16,763 nucleotides of DNA, taken from NCBI GenBank assembly GCA_001017865.1, contig LATQ01000407.1, positions 1 to 16,763 of the forward strand, read 5' to 3'. The DNA comes from Rhodococcus sp. IITR03. Its GTDB lineage: Bacteria; Actinomycetota; Actinomycetes; Mycobacteriales; Mycobacteriaceae. Below, one piece after another: positions 16,233 to 16,763 of this stretch; the stretch's first letter is position 1; each line of letters opens with the position of its first letter. The position numbers and the translations under genes are program-made. Under the pieces are notes generated by a model that saw nothing but the letters and a program-made list of their open reading frames with translations, searched no databases and was not told the origin of the DNA.

Positions 16233-16763
16233 TTGTCGGACCCGAAGAACGAAGAGTCACCCGAGCAGACTTCGACGACCCCTTCTGTCGGAACACCGGA
16301 CGAGAGTACGGAGAACGAACCCGCCCTCGAGCCGGCTGAGCAGGTCTCCGAGGAACCGGAGCAGGTCTCCGAGGAACCCGAGGAGCCGACCACCGATGCG
16401 GCGTCCTCGGATGAGGACGCGAGCAGCGACGCGCCGGAACAGGCTGCAGACGAGAACGTCGCGACGGACGAGACCGTGGCGCTTCCAGTCGCCGAACCCG
16501 AGACCGCGAGTCCCGCCCGGACCCCGAATCCGGGCCCGCGTCCGATGCCACCTCCGCCGCCGATGCGCCCACGGTGCAGATCCCGGTCCGCAGCCACGTG
16601 CCGAAGGCGCCGAGCAGCGCATCGCTCCGCGCGGTGAGGAACCGACGGTTCAGCGAGCCGTCCGCGTCGCCGTCCAGCCACGCCCACGCGCATCCCGCCG
16701 GCCCGCGACAAGAGTCGCGGACGGTGGCTGATCGCTGGCTGCGGGCCGTGCTGGTGGTCGTGG
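16233..16763 (+). CDS. Acidic repeat-containing protein, probably membrane-anchored (3' partial)
   Basis: The start is a TTG at 16233 with GAGCGAGG upstream (MSDPKNEESPEQTSTTP). The first 90 or so residues are very rich in Glu, Asp, Ser, Thr and Pro and include two copies of EQVSEEP, so this part is probably disordered. One base appears missing near 16509; after it the frame reads ESRPDPESGPASDATSAADA, then a basic stretch around SLRAVRNRRFSEPS, and at the window edge VADRWLRAVLVVV, which looks like the start of a transmembrane helix. That layout (acidic tail, basic patch, membrane helix) resembles actinobacterial membrane-anchored proteins, for example Mce-associated proteins, but I recognise no domain. 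The gene continues beyond the window. Confidence 0.62.
16338..16379 (+). repeat. Two tandem 21-base coding repeats
   Basis: Two adjacent 21-base units, 16338-16358 and 16359-16379, differ only at the final base. Each encodes EQVSEEP in frame with the acidic protein. Near-identity at the DNA level suggests a recent duplication and possible length variation between strains. Confidence 0.9.

Overview
The window is a high-GC actinobacterial fragment, most likely from the Mycobacteriales (Rhodococcus/Nocardia-like). This is inferred from the base composition, the many GTG starts and GTGA gene overlaps, and the chlD-cobO-cobB order with a mycobacterial-type CobC and a DUF3151 protein. It is a cobalamin (vitamin B12) biosynthesis and cobalt-uptake locus with metal-transport and unrelated neighbours. 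No tRNA, rRNA, CRISPR or mobile element was seen, and no stretch over 300 bases lacks a gene.

Layout. Plus strand, 1-5145: the 3' part of a ChlD-like chelatase subunit, cobO, a cobB-cobC unit that appears to be one fused reading frame, and cobD. These genes overlap by a few bases and look like one operon. 5359-7508 (+): a large LuxR-family ATPase regulator. 7527-8316 (-): a type II HAD hydrolase, convergent with the regulator. 8419-8939 (+): a small membrane protein. 9061-9609 (+): a conserved protein of unknown function with a possible ribbon-helix-helix segment, preceded by three related dyads. Minus strand, 12799-9512: cbtB, cbtA, cobQ and cobK, led by a clear cobalamin riboswitch (about 12839-12945). 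13004-13552 (+): a histidine-phosphatase-like protein. 14481-13554 (-): a cation diffusion facilitator whose promoter spacer holds a perfect inverted repeat. 15729-14567 (-): a FUSC-type membrane protein. 16153-15740 (-): a DUF3151 protein. 16233 to the end (+): an acidic, repeat-containing protein cut by the window edge.

How they fit together. CobK and CobQ act in the corrin ring and amidation steps, CobB amidates the a and c side chains, CobO adenosylates cobalt, and CobC and CobD supply and attach the aminopropanol arm. The ChlD-like protein probably powers CobN cobalt insertion (CobN is not in the window), and CbtA/CbtB probably bring in cobalt. Only the cbtB-cbtA-cobQ-cobK unit has a visible B12 riboswitch here.

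Sequence quality. Most genes are broken by one- or two-base indels, about 25 in 16.8 kb, while conserved motifs and operon overlaps continue perfectly in the shifted frame. I read these as consensus sequence errors, not gene decay. CDS coordinates below span the repaired genes, and protein lengths are after in-silico repair.
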